64,000 bases of DNA from NCBI RefSeq assembly GCF_030272615.1, contig NC_081413.1, forward strand, positions 555,731,136 to 555,795,135, read 5' to 3'. The notes under the pieces were generated by a model, which made no database searches, was not told the DNA's origin, and saw only the letters and a program-made list of their open reading frames with translations. The position numbers and the translations under genes were made by a program. This DNA comes from Cryptomeria japonica (lineage: Eukaryota > Streptophyta > Pinopsida > Cupressales > Cupressaceae). Positions 22,664-34,350 of the stretch are shown here, one piece after another; positions within the stretch are counted from its first letter, which is position 1, and every line of letters begins with the position of its first letter.

Positions 22664-25600
22664 ATATAAAGATATACATGAATTATATACAACTCTATGT
22701 CAAAGAAGAATCTATTTTACTAAATTAAAAAAAAACATTTATAAATAGTAACATTTCTATGTTGTTGAATGAGATACACATGAAATATATAATATAATAT
22801 TGAACTTAAAAAAATATACATGTACATACTATTGAATCTTGAAATATAAAATTTGCGCACAAAACTTAATAAAAACTTTCAATGAAACATCATAAATCTA
22901 TTATATATTCAATTTAATAAATTCATTTCTTGTAAAATGCATCAACTATTAAAATCAATATAAAATATTTCATACATAAGATCAATAAAGAAGTGAGAAA
23001 TAAGATGATCCTCCTTCTAGTGTAAGAATATATAGCATGGAAACAATATTACTAAGACAACATAATATTTTGTTAACTTTAACTTAAAGTTATTTTGAAA
23101 AATGCACGTGTGTGTTTGGATGCTCCATATTTCTAGTGTTTTAGTGTACACATGATAATTTATTAGAATTCAATTACATAGTTTTGAGATAATTGCCATC
23201 AATTCATATTACATTGATTAGTCTTTAGACAATCTTAAAAAAAAACTAATCTCCCATGACTATAAATGACATACTTAAAACATATTATATTCTAAGTGGT
23301 TGTCATGTAAAGACAAAACATCAAAACTTTTGAAGAGTTAAGCATATTTCACCATTAAATTTCTCCCATAATCAAATCTACACAAAATTATAATTTACAA
23401 AATCTTCAAAAAATATTATTTCCTATAAATCATTTATTATAAAACTCCGCAATCATTTGTTTTCATATATAATCTTTCTATAAAATTTAAGATATCAATC
23501 CATACACAAATTCTCTTACAAAGTTGAATAAGAAATGAAACTCTTACATAAAAATCAACACAACATGCCAACAATAAAAAACAAAATTAACCTTGCAATA
23601 TTTACTTTTAAAATAATCAATTTCAACAATATTTTACACATGCATTTATAATTATCAACTAGAATATTATTTTGACTAACATTCCAAATAAAATTCCTAA
23701 AATACTATATGATCCTTATTAATACGCATCCATAATATTTCTTTAACGGATACATCTCCTTCAAATCATCACATCGTAATGCTTTTTATTTTAATAATTG
23801 AAAGCTTTAGGAATGCGCTCACGCACAAAGGGGTCCACTATCATACTTGCAAGCACTTAATTATTAAGTCAATGAACAAACTACAACTCAATGAAGCTAA
23901 AAAAGTGATGAAAGCCTATTTTTAAATATCCCAATTCCTTTCGTTGACCTAATACTTTTAGTGGCAACCATTTTAAAATTTTGTATTAATCAAAGAGAAT
24001 ATTTTAGGGAAAAAATGCAGTGTTGGCACTTTATGAAAATAAAGGTTTTTAAGACTCTAGAGACTTGTTCATCACAATATTTTATTGTTTAATATGCAAA
24101 ATTTTGAAAGATTTTGATATGTATAGACAAATTAAATTTTTCATATAATTAGAGGTGGAATCAATTTTGAATTCTACCTCAATGATTGAGGGGATCTTAC
24201 AATTTTGACTTTAAATATAGCTTCATTTATACTCTTTCATAAATAAACTAAAATAGAAGCTATAAAGAATTGCTAAATTCTAGCAATATATGTGTATGCA
24301 AGCAAGCATAAAAATAGGATGTAAGGTGCTTAAATTGTTTTGAGAGATCAATGGAGTAGATTGATTGAAAGGATTGTGTGCATTAGAAGCTTTCAAGTGG
24401 CAACTTATGTTTGGTGCACATGAGGAGTTCATGATCCAAGAAATTTTTGAGGAAAAGGTCTTCTTAGGGGCGTATACACCAAGATGTTATAAAAAAAGGT
24501 AGCCAAATGACCAAAAAAAGATAAACACGAGTGCATTATTGGGAAATTCATTTAACGCATTTGAGGTCTTTTTTGTAGTGATTTTTTCTTACACTGTCCT
24601 AGGCTTGTTTACACTATCGTAGGTTCATTAGGACTATCCTAGGTTCATTAGGATTGTCCCAAGTTCATTATGGCTTTCTTAGGCTCATTAGGACTTTCTT
24701 AGGTTCATTAAGACTGCCCTACATTCATTAGGATCATTTGAGGCTCATTGGGACTATCATATGTTCATTGTGATTGTCCTAGGTTCATTAATTTAATTCG
24801 TGTGTTCATTAGGACTATCTCACATTCTCAAATAGCTTCAACTAATATCTTAAATTAACTATTTTAAAAAAAAATAGCTCCTTAACAATTTAATATTATA
24901 TACAATCGAATATGATTTCAACTTCAAACCTTGTGCACCTTTTAAAACCAAAAGATGTTGTTAAAACCATTCTTCTAATATTAGCTTAATCATAACATAA
25001 TCTAATAAATCTTCCTCAAAATATCTACCAACTTCAAATCATATATTAAATCTTTTATAATATAAATTACATTCTAGATATACCAATATACTTCTAAAGA
25101 TATTCAAAATACTTCTTGAGAATTATATTTTTCAAATCTTTCGGATGTATATATAATTAGCACCCCATTTAGAAAACTCATTATCAACCAACATTATAAT
25201 TCAAGAATATTTTTTATTTTGTATTAATGAATTATATATTTGGCATATTAGCTTCCTTTATGAACCTATGTAAACCAAACTCCAATTTTAGTAACTTATC
25301 TAGCTTTGCTCTAAAATTGTGTCCATAATTGATCCTTTTATACCATCACATGACATAATAGGACCATAATAGGACCTTTATGCCATGACATGGCATAAAC
25401 CTAAGCCTAAACTTTCATATCTAAAATTTGAAGAGTAATGTTAATTACTTTTAAGGTTATACTAATTTAGTGGTTACTTTTGTATTGCCTAATGAGGATT
25501 AAGAACAATTTAGGTACATATGTTCGGTTTTATTCCAATTTCATTTTCGAACATTTTTATTTTTGTTTCCATTTCATTTTCGGTTTATTGTTTGTGTCGA

Positions 25601-25862
25601 TTTCATTTTGTTAATTATCTAGGTTTGGTTTTGGTTTCTAAATTTGTTGATTACGGTTTAGGGTTAACTGTTCAAAAATATTTTAGATCAAAATCAAGAA
25701 TTTACAAATATAAAAAGTAATTTATTTATATGCTACTATTAAAAAAAACTAAATAATACACAAAAAAAAAAGAAAAATATACAAGAAAATTATGAAATGT
25801 GAAAATAGATGACTGAATGTGTACCTGGGATAGTGGTGGAGGCTTGAAGTGGAAACCACAGC
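22664..25862. other. Gene-poor right arm of copy A
   Basis: AT-rich sequence upstream of the second gene. 22664-23024 matches X. The rest has no counterpart in the window because X is cut by the chromovirus. I see no credible gene; the 66-aa frame at 25520-25720 is low-complexity. A 20-bp minisatellite lies at 24594-24830. The promoter and any 5' exon of the second gene should be here. Confidence 0.65.
24594..24830. repeat. Degenerate minisatellite, unit about 20 bp
   Basis: About twelve copies of words such as GGTTCATTAGGACTATCCTA, with scattered substitutions. Confidence 0.88.
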
Positions 25863-26165
25863 ATGGGGGCCCGTTTTTGATCTCTTCTTGTCAACTCACT
25901 ATAATAGTGAAAATGAAAAATTGTCCAAAAAAATGGTAAAAATAGAATTTCAAAACGAGCCCCCATTTTTTAAAAATGGGCCCCCGTTTTGTTTATAAAC
26001 GGGGGCCCGTTTTGTCCATAAACGAGGGCCCGTTTTGTGAAAAAATGGGGGCCCGTTTTATTTGGCTTCGGCACCCCGTGACCTTTCGGCTCGGGAGGCC
26101 AAACCGTTAACGGGCCCCCATTTTTTTGAACGGGCCCCCGTTTTTTAAAAATGGGGGCCCGTTTT
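25863..26165. repeat. Right subterminal palindromic repeats of copy A
   Basis: Nine copies of AAACGGGGGCCCGTTTT or close variants (some with AAATGGG) occur in both orientations within about 300 bp of the right end. Each core GGGGGCCC is almost self-complementary. Subterminal repeat arrays of this kind bind transposase in several plant DNA transposons, so a similar role is likely. Confidence 0.9.
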
Positions 26166-26206
26166 ACGGAGCACGTTTTCCAACACGCAGACTTCCGTGA
26201 ATTTGT

Positions 26207-26229
26207 GACTCATTAGCTTGCACATACCC
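26207..26229 (-). repeat. Right terminal inverted repeat of copy A
   Basis: On the minus strand it reads GGGTATGTGCAAG.. and ends ATGAGTC, agreeing with the left TIR at 18 of 23 positions. Confidence 0.92.
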
Positions 26230-26233
26230 TTAC
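26230..26233. repeat. Target-site duplication of copy A, right (TTAC)
   Basis: TTAC repeats the bases left of the element (15386-15389). The X transposase frame resumes immediately. Confidence 0.93.
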
Positions 26234-27391
26234 AACAACAAGATATTCTTTGTTTATTGATTTTAACATACCAGGGTTTGCATTTTTCAAATGATCTTTG
26301 ACTAATTCATAAATTCATTAACATAGATTCATCACTAAATTTTTTAAAGAATTCAGTTTGAGTCATGCCAAGAAGATGTTTTGGATGAGGATCACGAATT
26401 TTTGATCCCACCCTTAACTTTAAAACATCTCTAGCATTTGATGAAACTCTAGTGTTATCATGCCAAAATTTTGCAATTAATTGTTTAGTTTCATCATTTA
26501 ATTTCATGTCCGACCTTTGAAGTCTGCCACTAAAACTCCAACAATGGTTTAGTGGATCAATTTCAATTGTGTCTCTTCTTTTGGTCACTCTTGACAAGGT
26601 TCTACGATGTAAGTTCAAATAGCCACTTATATCACTTAACATTCTTTTACTAACAATCATTTTGTCAACTATAGCAGTCGTTATAACTCTACGTGTTGCA
26701 TTCTTATCTTTAGATCGACTTGTTTTTCCTATAGAATCGATGGCACTGGCAACAGTAGATACAACTTGCTTATATGATTCATCTTTTCTTTTGGGTTTTG
26801 CATAAATACCTATTTTTTTATGACTTTACGCATTTTTAACATTTTTATTAATTGTAGCATTAATTGACATTGGAATCCTAACTTTTTATTATAGAAAAAT
26901 TGTGTATATAATCTGTTCGCATGTGTTCTGATTTGTCTCCAAGAAACTAACCCATTAAGATTATCTAGCACATTGCTATCAATAGTAAACAAATTACATT
27001 CATTTTCTGTCAGAGACAGTGGTGTAATATTTTCAATTTTTATTTCTTTTCATATTAGTGTATGAAATTTATATCCAGCTTCATTTAAATCAGCAATTTG
27101 ATTGGCATCATCGTCATCGGGATTTAAAAACATACCAGGATTCGCATCCACATCAACATTTGCATCAACAGTCATACCCATGTGTGGTTCTACATTTCTT
27201 GCATCCATCATGATGTCTTCAATGGTCTTATCTACAACGGGCACTGAACTAGATGCTTCAAAAGTGTTATTCAATTGTCGTTGTTGTGATCTTTGATCTC
27301 TTTGGCATTTTGCCTCCTTCTCTCTTTGTGCTTGAATTTCATCCACTGTCATTGTCCTCTTTTTTTTCTTTTGACGTTGCTTAGAACCCAT
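26234..27391 (-). pseudogene. DDE-like transposase, N-terminal half (copy X)
   Basis: The start matches copy A: a basic GSKQRQKKKKR head, then a Q-rich region. A frameshift follows near 27050 (GYKFHTLI then stop). The frame resumes in 26992-26810, where the codon that is a stop in A is CAA here, and in 26660-26307 (LSDISGYLNLHRRTLSRVT). The gene is cut at 26233 by the insertion of A and resumes at 15385. X is therefore doubly disabled: by its own lesions and by the nested copy. Confidence 0.82.
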
Positions 27392-27566
27392 TTTTACAAA
27401 CTCGTCTTCAAAAAATAATATCTTTTTACTAAGTTCTTCAAAAAATCGTGTAAAAAATATTTAAAAGTACTGCCAAATGATGTAAAAAATCTTTGTCAGT
27501 ACGGATTTCAATGATAGTGTGGTAAATCGATGCAATCTATCTTTTTTTTACAGTAACAGTTATTTA

Positions 27567-27680
27567 TAAATGGGGCCCTGTTATTTAAATACAATGGGCC
27601 CTCGTTTATCAAACGGGGGCCCGTTATTAAATCCAACAAGCAAAAATGAAACGGGCCCCCGTTTTAGAAACAGGAACAGG
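27567..27680. repeat. Subterminal palindromic repeats of copy X
   Basis: Variants of AACGGGGGCCCGTT in both orientations, at the position matching 16272-16353 of A. They have more substitutions than in A. Confidence 0.83.
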
Positions 27681-28582
27681 GGCCCATTTCCCGTTATGTA
27701 AAATTTGAATCCACAACCCGCCACTTGCCTCGGGATTAGGCCTAGGATAGGCCTGGGATGGCCACACCTAAGACATGAACCTACAAATTCAAAGCTCCAT
27801 GAATGAAAGCACAAATATGAACTTCTGAAATAGTTTACGTGCCTCTAATCAGAGAATTTTTATACGAAATTGAAACCCATTTCAGATTATACTGTCTAGA
27901 TTCTAAATATGTAAATTAATTTAAAAATTGATTATTTTAACTATTTTTCATTTAATTTATACTAAATCAGGTCCATAAATTTGAAATATTAACTAATTTT
28001 CTTAATTTAATAACTTTTTTATTTTAATGAATTTTGAAAAAAAAATTATATGTCATCAATCTACACAAAATTCTTTTCTATTTAAAAAAAAAATTCAAAA
28101 AATGCTAAGTTTATGTCAAATTATGTGGGTCGTACACGTCAAATTTTTAAAAAGATAATTATGGCCATTAAAAAATTAATTAAAAAAAAAATATTTGAAA
28201 AAAAAATATAGAAAAATATGCTCATCAATCTTCAGTGTGTTACAAACCATTTCCCAAAATGGTTTGAGAAAATAATTTTAATTGTGTCAAAAATTGTGGG
28301 TCGTACACATGCATGGTATGGTCCTGAAACAAGCATTTTTAAAACATAGTTTTTAGAACTCCATTCAAAAGGTTATTTTTTATTATGTGGGTATTAAAAT
28401 AAATTACATATTTTAAAAGTACACTCAAAGGGATATCTTTTATCTTTTATATTACCGACTTTTTCCAAGATTCAATCTCTAAGTGTTTCAAAATTTAAGC
28501 TCAAATGAAACAAAATCTGAAAAACAGGGAAAACACTTCCACTTTTTGGCCAAAAAGTGGACTCATCTTCTTGCACTGACCC

Positions 28583-29309
28583 CTATTGTAGAAAATCCCT
28601 TATTTACACTTGAAAAAACTCTTATCTTAAAATATATTAAACATAAAATTTAACTATTGACCTAGCCATTCCCTTATGATTTACACTTTTGAGTTGAATC
28701 ATTCTATTACAAATCTACTTGCAACTTGTGCAAATGTAGACAATTGAAAAATAAAATGAATCTACTTACTAAAGGACCAAACAAGGGCTTGATTTGTTTC
28801 AATGTCCTCCTTAGAATTTATTAATATAATTAAAAATCTTTTTTCTTCTATGTTAACTATGGCTTGCTCCAACTTGAATGGTGTGGGCCTCGACACAAAT
28901 AAATCAAGGGATAAATATGAGCTACTTTCTTCTTAACCCATAATTGGAAAAAAAAAATTATATGCTTGCTACAAGTAGGCCTCCAATATAATCAGGATGT
29001 TTTTCTACATTGAACTCTATGTACTACTAGTTTAATGAGCCTATAGTGGGAAATGTTATGATTTTATTAATTATATATTTCATTCGCCATTCTTTTTTAT
29101 TATTTACACAAAAGGACATATTCATCAGTTTTCCATGTCTTAGATAATATATGGAGTGAAAATTTAAAATAAAATATGATGGAGTTCCTACTTTTATAAT
29201 TTATATAGAAAATGAGGACTGGAGCCACATTATCCCATTGTGTAAATAATTTTGCATGTTGAGTTCTCATTATATGTTTTAAATTTCAAGATATATATGC
29301 GGCCATACT
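28583..29309. other. AT-rich intergenic DNA
   Basis: I see no coding sequence, repeat array or element end here beyond the X terminus. Confidence 0.6.
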
Positions 29310-29645
29310 GTTACCCAACCCGAAACCCCAGAGTTTCGGACCATCTTTTGGGCCATCATTTAAACCACCCTGGGATTTCGAAACCCCGAAGTCCTGAATG
29401 AGCCAAGTTTAGAACTAGTCAACCCTAGAACCCTAGAGTTCCGACCTTTATTGTTCTAAACTCATTTCTATCCCGAAACCCTAGAGTTCCAGACTCCAAT
29501 GTTTTGTCTACCCCGAAACCCCAGAGGTTCGAGCCATATTATTTTAGCCTATATTGACCTTGGAACCTCGGATCCCCGGACCCCAGAGTTCCGAAGTTAG
29601 TTGTTATAGAAGGAGTTACCCACCCCGGAACCTCAAAACTTTGGA
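29310..29645. repeat. Degenerate repeat built on CCGAAACCCCAGAGTT
   Basis: Seven or so copies of the word, in forms such as CCCGAAACCCTAGAGTTCC, spaced about 40-60 bp apart with C-rich tails. It ends just before the ORF remnant at 29732. Confidence 0.8.
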
Positions 29646-29731
29646 GTCCTGAAGTGGGTGATATTATTGATATATTTTTTATGTGATAGGCTAATTTGTG
29701 GTTCTTTCTTGTAGATCAAAGCAATCAGATG

Positions 29732-30490
29732 GACCCAACCTCTAGCAAGAAAGACAAGGAATTGGATACACTCCCCACAACCATGAAATATCACTATCAA
29801 GGGCAGGTTTTTTCTTCCAGGCTGAACAATCAGATTAAATGGGTGATGAATACTGAAGTAGGACACAGTTGGATATGTCGTGATTGGAGGCCCCTTTAAG
29901 GAGAATTAAGAGATCAGGGCTAGTAGAGGCTACCATTTTTTCATAATCTATCCACCCTCGAGTTCATCATGACTATTGCACAATTCTATAACGCAGACAC
30001 TAGGAACTGCACAGATGATCAAGATACAATTATAATAGATTTGTTAGTAGATATGCTAGGGTATGTATTTCGCATTCCTTCAAGAGAGGAAGACATGTTG
30101 ACAACTGAGGAGGAAGCCAAAGAGGTGTGGAATGATGATACCACCTCTTTTAAAAGACACATTAATGAAAATTGGCTCGGAGAGGAGAGAAAGATAGGAT
30201 GGAAGACCAATGATATTCTACGGGCTGATTTCAAGGAGCCACAATGCGACCTAATCATTATGTTGAGCACTTGGCCTTCAACAAGATAGATTATCGACTG
30301 TGTGCGGGAAAAGTGGGGTAAGAAAACACAAAATTCAGTTTCAAAAGATCCACACACCAATGAGACTCTTGGTGCAAGTTATGGAACTATATTGAATAGC
30401 TCAACTTCCAAAGAAGTGTCCCATTGTTCTCTATCTCACAGGATCCCTCAATTCAATTCCTTTGCTCTCATATCACTGAGCAAGGTGACT
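29732..30490 (+). pseudogene. Broken ORF of unknown family
   Basis: Three plus-strand pieces follow each other: 29732-29899 (MDPTSSKKDKELDT, YHYQGQVFSS), 29969-30289 (a clear protein-like stretch containing DTIIIDLLVDMLGYVFRIPS) and 30302-30493. Stops and frameshifts lie between them. Codon use and the length of the middle piece suggest a once-functional frame. I do not recognise the family; a transposon-borne protein is likely given the setting. The right end may have been cut by the insertion of the Tat LTR near 30497. Confidence 0.5.
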
Positions 30491-30496
30491 TAAGAA

Positions 30497-31693
30497 TGAC
30501 AACTCCAAGAATGAGTGATATTTGATTAATTTGGCATGAATGCATTCCTAGATATGCATGATATTGAATCTATGATGATTTAAACTAGCATAAAAGATGA
30601 TGATAAGATAAAGGATTAGTAAACTTATCCTAGCATGATATATTAGTCTAACATGGATATGATATGATATTGAAATGCTTCTAAAATGCTATTAAAATAT
30701 TTTTTATCAACGAGAGGCTAAATGCTTAGTTAAAATGACTATAAATTAGATGCATGAAACTTGGATCTATTCATGAGAGAATGAGAGCTCTATTTATAGG
30801 GAAAAGAGGGCAATGGATGGTCGAAATTGAAAGTTAATCAATCCATGTTCACAATTCTCACAATAAAATGGTGACAATTGTCAACAAGAGACTGTTTGAG
30901 AGGAGATGTAAGAAGCATTAAATGCTTGAGAAGACATGAAGGTTACCCTAGGAGGTAAGGGTTAAGGTTAGACTAGGGATATCCATTGGACAAAGCCTTT
31001 ACCCAAGGGGTAAACTCTTGTGCAAGGGTTAAAGAAATAACCAAGGGTAAAGCCATGAAAGCTTGATGAGACCCTTGGGTTAGATGAGGGTTGAGTTAGA
31101 GAGAAAGTCTCTCTCTAATCATGCAAGAAGGTTGAGTTAACCATTAATGGTTATGAAGACTTTGAGGGTTAACTTGTTGAGGACATAAAGCCTTTAATGG
31201 TTTTCAAAGATTGGGTTTGGGAAGTGACTTCCCTTTGCTAAAGGATGTGACAATATTTAGGAGATAGTTTAGGCTAAATTAGAAGTGATTAGAAGAATCT
31301 AGAAGGGGGTTAAGGAGGCAAATGGGAGATGTAGGATTTTGCAAGTGGATGGAGGGGAATTTTAATTAAAATAAATTACTTTATTTCAACAAAAATAGAT
31401 TCAACTTGCATAAATACAAGTGGGGAATTTAAATAAATAAATTAGATTTATTTACTTGCAAGGATCATTTTAATTAAATGTAAATTTAATTAAAAAGGGG
31501 GAAAGGGGAATTAATTAAATAAAGTGATTTATTTAATTAAAGGGAAAAAAGGCTTAGGTGAACTTAATTAAATAAATTGAGTAATTTATTTAGTCAAATA
31601 GATGAATATGAAGAATTTAATTAAATAGATGAATGGGGTTAAAATAAATATTAAATATTCATTTAGGAAAATGGTCATTTTTATTCATCTACA
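30497..31693 (-). repeat. 3' LTR of the Tat element
   Basis: On the minus strand it starts TGTAGATGAATAAAAATGACC-like sequence right after the purine tract. The far end near 30497 (..GGAGTTGTCA) is my best guess from the TG..CA rule; the partner LTR is not in the window to confirm it. No gene inside. Confidence 0.65.
30791..30798 (-). promoter_or_regulatory. Probable TATA box in the Tat LTR
   Basis: CTATAAATAGAGC on the minus strand is a near-ideal plant TATA box in a GC-richer setting. It lies about 900 bp into the LTR, where transcription would start. Confidence 0.65.
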
Positions 31694-31707
31694 TTTTGCC
31701 CCTCTTT
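31694..31707 (-). promoter_or_regulatory. Polypurine tract of the Tat element
   Basis: AAAGAGGGGCAAAA on the minus strand directly precedes the LTR start TGTAGA. The non-autonomous element at 33398-41842 has the same tract before its 3' LTR. Confidence 0.85.
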
Positions 31708-32266
31708 GAAGTGACATGTGTGCACATGTTGATTCAAAGAAAATTTTGCCGAATATGATGTTTGTGTCGAAATGTTGTTATGATGCCCCAGATTGAATGA
31801 TATTGATGATGCCCCCTCGGAAGATGAATCAAGGATTTTGAAAAATTTGTTGATTTGATGAGCGTTTTTGAATTAACTGCATTTTGAATATTTTGACTGT
31901 GTTGAATGCATTTGAATTGATTCATCTCCCGAAAATGATTTTGATAAGGTGAAAAGTGATAAAAATGAGGAAAATATATGTCCCACTTATGAACCTTGTT
32001 GACTTTTACCCTATAAAAAGGTAAAAAGTGATTTTATTCTTATCATTTGCACATTTGTCTCCTTGTGATTGTGACACTTGAGCTCTGATGAAAAATGTTG
32101 TTCCCTATGCATCGCATTGATTTGAGCACGTTCATCAATACCGGAGCCTCACCGCGTATGGCCCACCTGTAAGTGATCTAAATTTTGCCACATGTTCGAT
32201 TGATTTTGCTTCTTTTGATCACATTTTTCATTTTTTGTTTGAAAATTTGTCATTTTAGCATGTAGT

Positions 32267-32350
32267 GTCATTGTTATAGTGCATACGATAGGAAAGATAG
32301 CGCGTAGGGTCATTTTTATAGTGCATACAATAGGAAAGATAGCGCGTAGG
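32267..32350. repeat. 42-bp tandem repeat, two units
   Basis: GTCATTGTTATAGTGCATAC and what follows recurs 42 bp on, ending in AGCGCGTAGG both times. Confidence 0.9.
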
Positions 32351-33051
32351 GTTAACCTAGTTAGGTTAGCATTTAAGTGCATTCTACAGCACATTGGCAG
32401 GTTAGGGTAGCGCATCAAGTTTTTTAGTGCATTGGGTCGACAAGTTAGTGCGTAGGGGGAAAAGGATAGCACGTCTAATAGAGTAGCACATTGGATTAGC
32501 ATAGTAGTGCAACGGAAAAACCAGTTAGTACATAGAGGAATTTAGCACGTAGAGTAAAGTTTCTAGCGCATTGGTGAAGAAAGATAATGCATAAGTAGCA
32601 GCTTAGCATGTAGGAGGTCTACTTTGGCATGTAGGGTTCAAAATGGGTGAAAAAGTCTTGGAAAAATGCGTCGAGGGGTGAGTAGAATAGATAGATGGCT
32701 TAGGGTTGAATACGTACCTACTGAGTGGTCTGAGAGGGGTCTTGAGCCAATCTTTTGCCTGCTGAAATGATGTTTGATTTTTTATTTTTGAGTCTACTGT
32801 TGAAATTGCTTCCGATATGGAATGCCAAATTGAGTGATTGTTTTGGTGAGGATCCCGATGTTCTTATGATGTGGATCTGTGATTATTTTCCTTGCGATAT
32901 GAATTTGATGTCCAATATGACTTCCAATTCTTGATGTCCGATATGACTCCTGATGTGATGCTTGTGTTATGAGTTTTGAATTGCTTTTGTTATGGATCTT
33001 GGATTGCTTGTGTTATGGATCTTGGATTGTTGATATGGTGCTTTGATTTTC

Positions 33052-33220
33052 GATATGATGCTTGGATTTTCAATATGGGTCCTTTGATTGATTTCTTGAT
33101 ATGGGTTAGATTTTTTATATGGATCTTGATATGATGCTTTGATTTTTGATATGGGTCCTTTGATTGATTTCTCAATATGGGTCAGATTTTCGATATGGAT
33201 CTTGATATGATGCTTTCTTT
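33052..33220. repeat. 76-bp tandem repeat, two units and a part
   Basis: GATATGATGCTT starts units at 33052, 33128 and 33204. The units share GGTCCTTTGATTGATTTC. Confidence 0.9.
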
Positions 33221-33367
33221 GTTTCAAGTTGATTTTGTTTTGATTGGATATAGGATAGATGTGGGAACTAATGATTGACATTTGTGATTGTGTAGGCACA
33301 ACTTGGCATACTCCAGTCGCGAGAGTGATTTCTGAGACCGTGGTCATTGATTTTGTGGTTATCACAG

Positions 33368-33397
33368 GCTGATAGGGATGCGATTGAGAGGTGTGGT
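33368..33397 (+). pseudogene. Plant mobile domain frame, short piece left of the nested element
   Basis: After an acceptor-like CACAG the plus strand codes ADRDAIERCG. This joins in frame to 41848 once the nested element and one TSD copy are removed. See 41848-42165 for the main part. Confidence 0.6.
33393..33397. repeat. Target-site duplication, left (GTGGT)
   Basis: GTGGT precedes the 5' LTR and recurs right after the 3' LTR (41843-41847). This fixes both element ends. Confidence 0.95.
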
Positions 33398-34347
33398 TGT
33401 AGACACCTAAAATTAATATTTAATTAATTTAAGCCTATCAACATAATTAATTAACTTTAATTGTGTTATCCTTATTCCTCTCAGAATCAATTAAATCTAA
33501 TTTAATTAATCCTGTCACTATAATCCAATAATTAATTTATCAAATAAATTAATTATTCCCATATTTCTCTAAAGTCCCCTCCAATAATTATTTCCTCTAA
33601 ACCCACTCAGTTAATTAATTTTAATTAATTAACCTATTCATGTGATTCCTACAAATCACTTTTCCTAATCCCATTCAACCTAATTAATCCTTCTAGAATC
33701 TCTCATAATCATGCTTATCATTATTCTCCAATTTTTAATTCCCACTCATGTCACATCAACATTGAGCCTCTCAAAGAAATTCAAATTTCTTTGAAAACCT
33801 CAATGCATCCTTATTTTGGAATTTTTAATTCCTCAAGTTTGAAATCAAAATTTCTCCCCCCTTTTTCCAAAGGAATTTTATATTCCTGTTTATTTTCCCA
33901 AGGAACCCTTGATCCATGCCTTCTATCTAAAATCAATCTCAACCATTCATAATCAAATCAATCTTGGCCCTCCATTGGTCTCCTCCAATCTATAAATTGG
34001 AGCTTATTATCCTCACAAAAAGATCCACCTCTCATGCATCCTCATGCTGCCATTTCTTCTAATCCTCTCAAATCTAATCCAAATCCTCCTATCCATCATT
34101 CAAATCCAATCTAAATATCAATCAATCTACCTTGTTGAGCTCAAAGGAGAGCATTCCACATCCAAAATCAAGCAAGGAGCACATCAAGTGGAGCATCATC
34201 AAGGGGTGCCTTCACTTCATCAAGCTCAATCCGAAGGAGAAGGTAAAATAGCAAGGTGAAATAGTCTCTTTATGATATTTTAGCATTTTCATATTTATTT
34301 CATTATGTTTTGATCATTTAACCTTCTAATCTGTTTTCCCCTCTTCA
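33398..34347 (+). repeat. 5' LTR of the non-autonomous element
   Basis: 950 bp, beginning TGTAGACACC and ending CTCTTCA. It matches 40893-41842 throughout. Confidence 0.96.
33991..33998 (+). promoter_or_regulatory. Probable TATA box in the 5' LTR
   Basis: CAATCTATAAATTGG lies 593 bp into the LTR and is kept at the same offset in the 3' LTR (41486-41493). Confidence 0.65.
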
Positions 34348-34350
34348 TTT

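Larger units (their letters stand above)
15390..26229 (+). mobile_element. Complete two-gene DNA transposon, copy A (10.8 kb)
   Basis: The ends are 23-bp imperfect TIRs beginning GGGT, flanked by TTAC duplications. Inside are subterminal palindrome arrays, a transposase gene on plus (16529-19550), a second gene on minus (20410-22657) whose 3' end faces it, and a 3.2-kb gene-poor right arm. It sits in the transposase gene of X, a member of the same family, in the opposite orientation. GGG ends and a 4-bp duplication are what is described for the Sola superfamily, which makes Sola a candidate. I could not confirm this from the protein. Terminal CACTA, TTAA or 8-9-bp duplications are absent, which speaks against CACTA, Kolobok, hAT and Mutator. 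Confidence 0.92.
26230..28582 (-). mobile_element. DNA transposon copy X, 5' portion with its terminal inverted repeat
   Basis: It is collinear on the minus strand with 15390-17690 of copy A. The outer end (28560-28582) reads GGGTCAGTGCAAG on the minus strand, the same as the left TIR of A. It carries the adjacent 22-bp palindrome (28540-28561), the subterminal palindromes and the N-terminal half of the transposase gene. The bases after the end (CTAT) may be its own target duplication; the partner lies outside the window. Confidence 0.9.
31708..33367. other. 3' internal region of the Tat element, with tandem repeats
   Basis: No Tat coding sequence is seen here. It contains a 42-bp and a 76-bp tandem repeat and, from 32400 to 32660, degenerate words such as AGCGCGTAGGG. 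Read on plus, it lies upstream of the antisense mobile-domain frame and may hold its promoter and first exons. Confidence 0.6.

Noticed and set aside
22371..22748. Glycine-rich frame opposite the proline tract (also at 10205-10567)
   Set aside because: It is the antisense shadow of the (CCX)n proline tract. The sense frame is the conserved one.
24594..24830. CRISPR-like array
   Set aside because: Units are about 20 bp, contiguous and degenerate, with no unique spacers, in a plant transposon. It is a minisatellite.
25520..25720. 66-aa hydrophobic frame in the right arm of copy A
   Set aside because: Phe/Ser-rich low-complexity translation of T-rich DNA, with no counterpart to compare.
15390..26229. 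PIF/Harbinger element (TIR starting GGG)
   Set aside because: Harbinger elements make 3-bp TWA duplications and have a different transposase. Here the empty site shows a 4-bp TTAC duplication.
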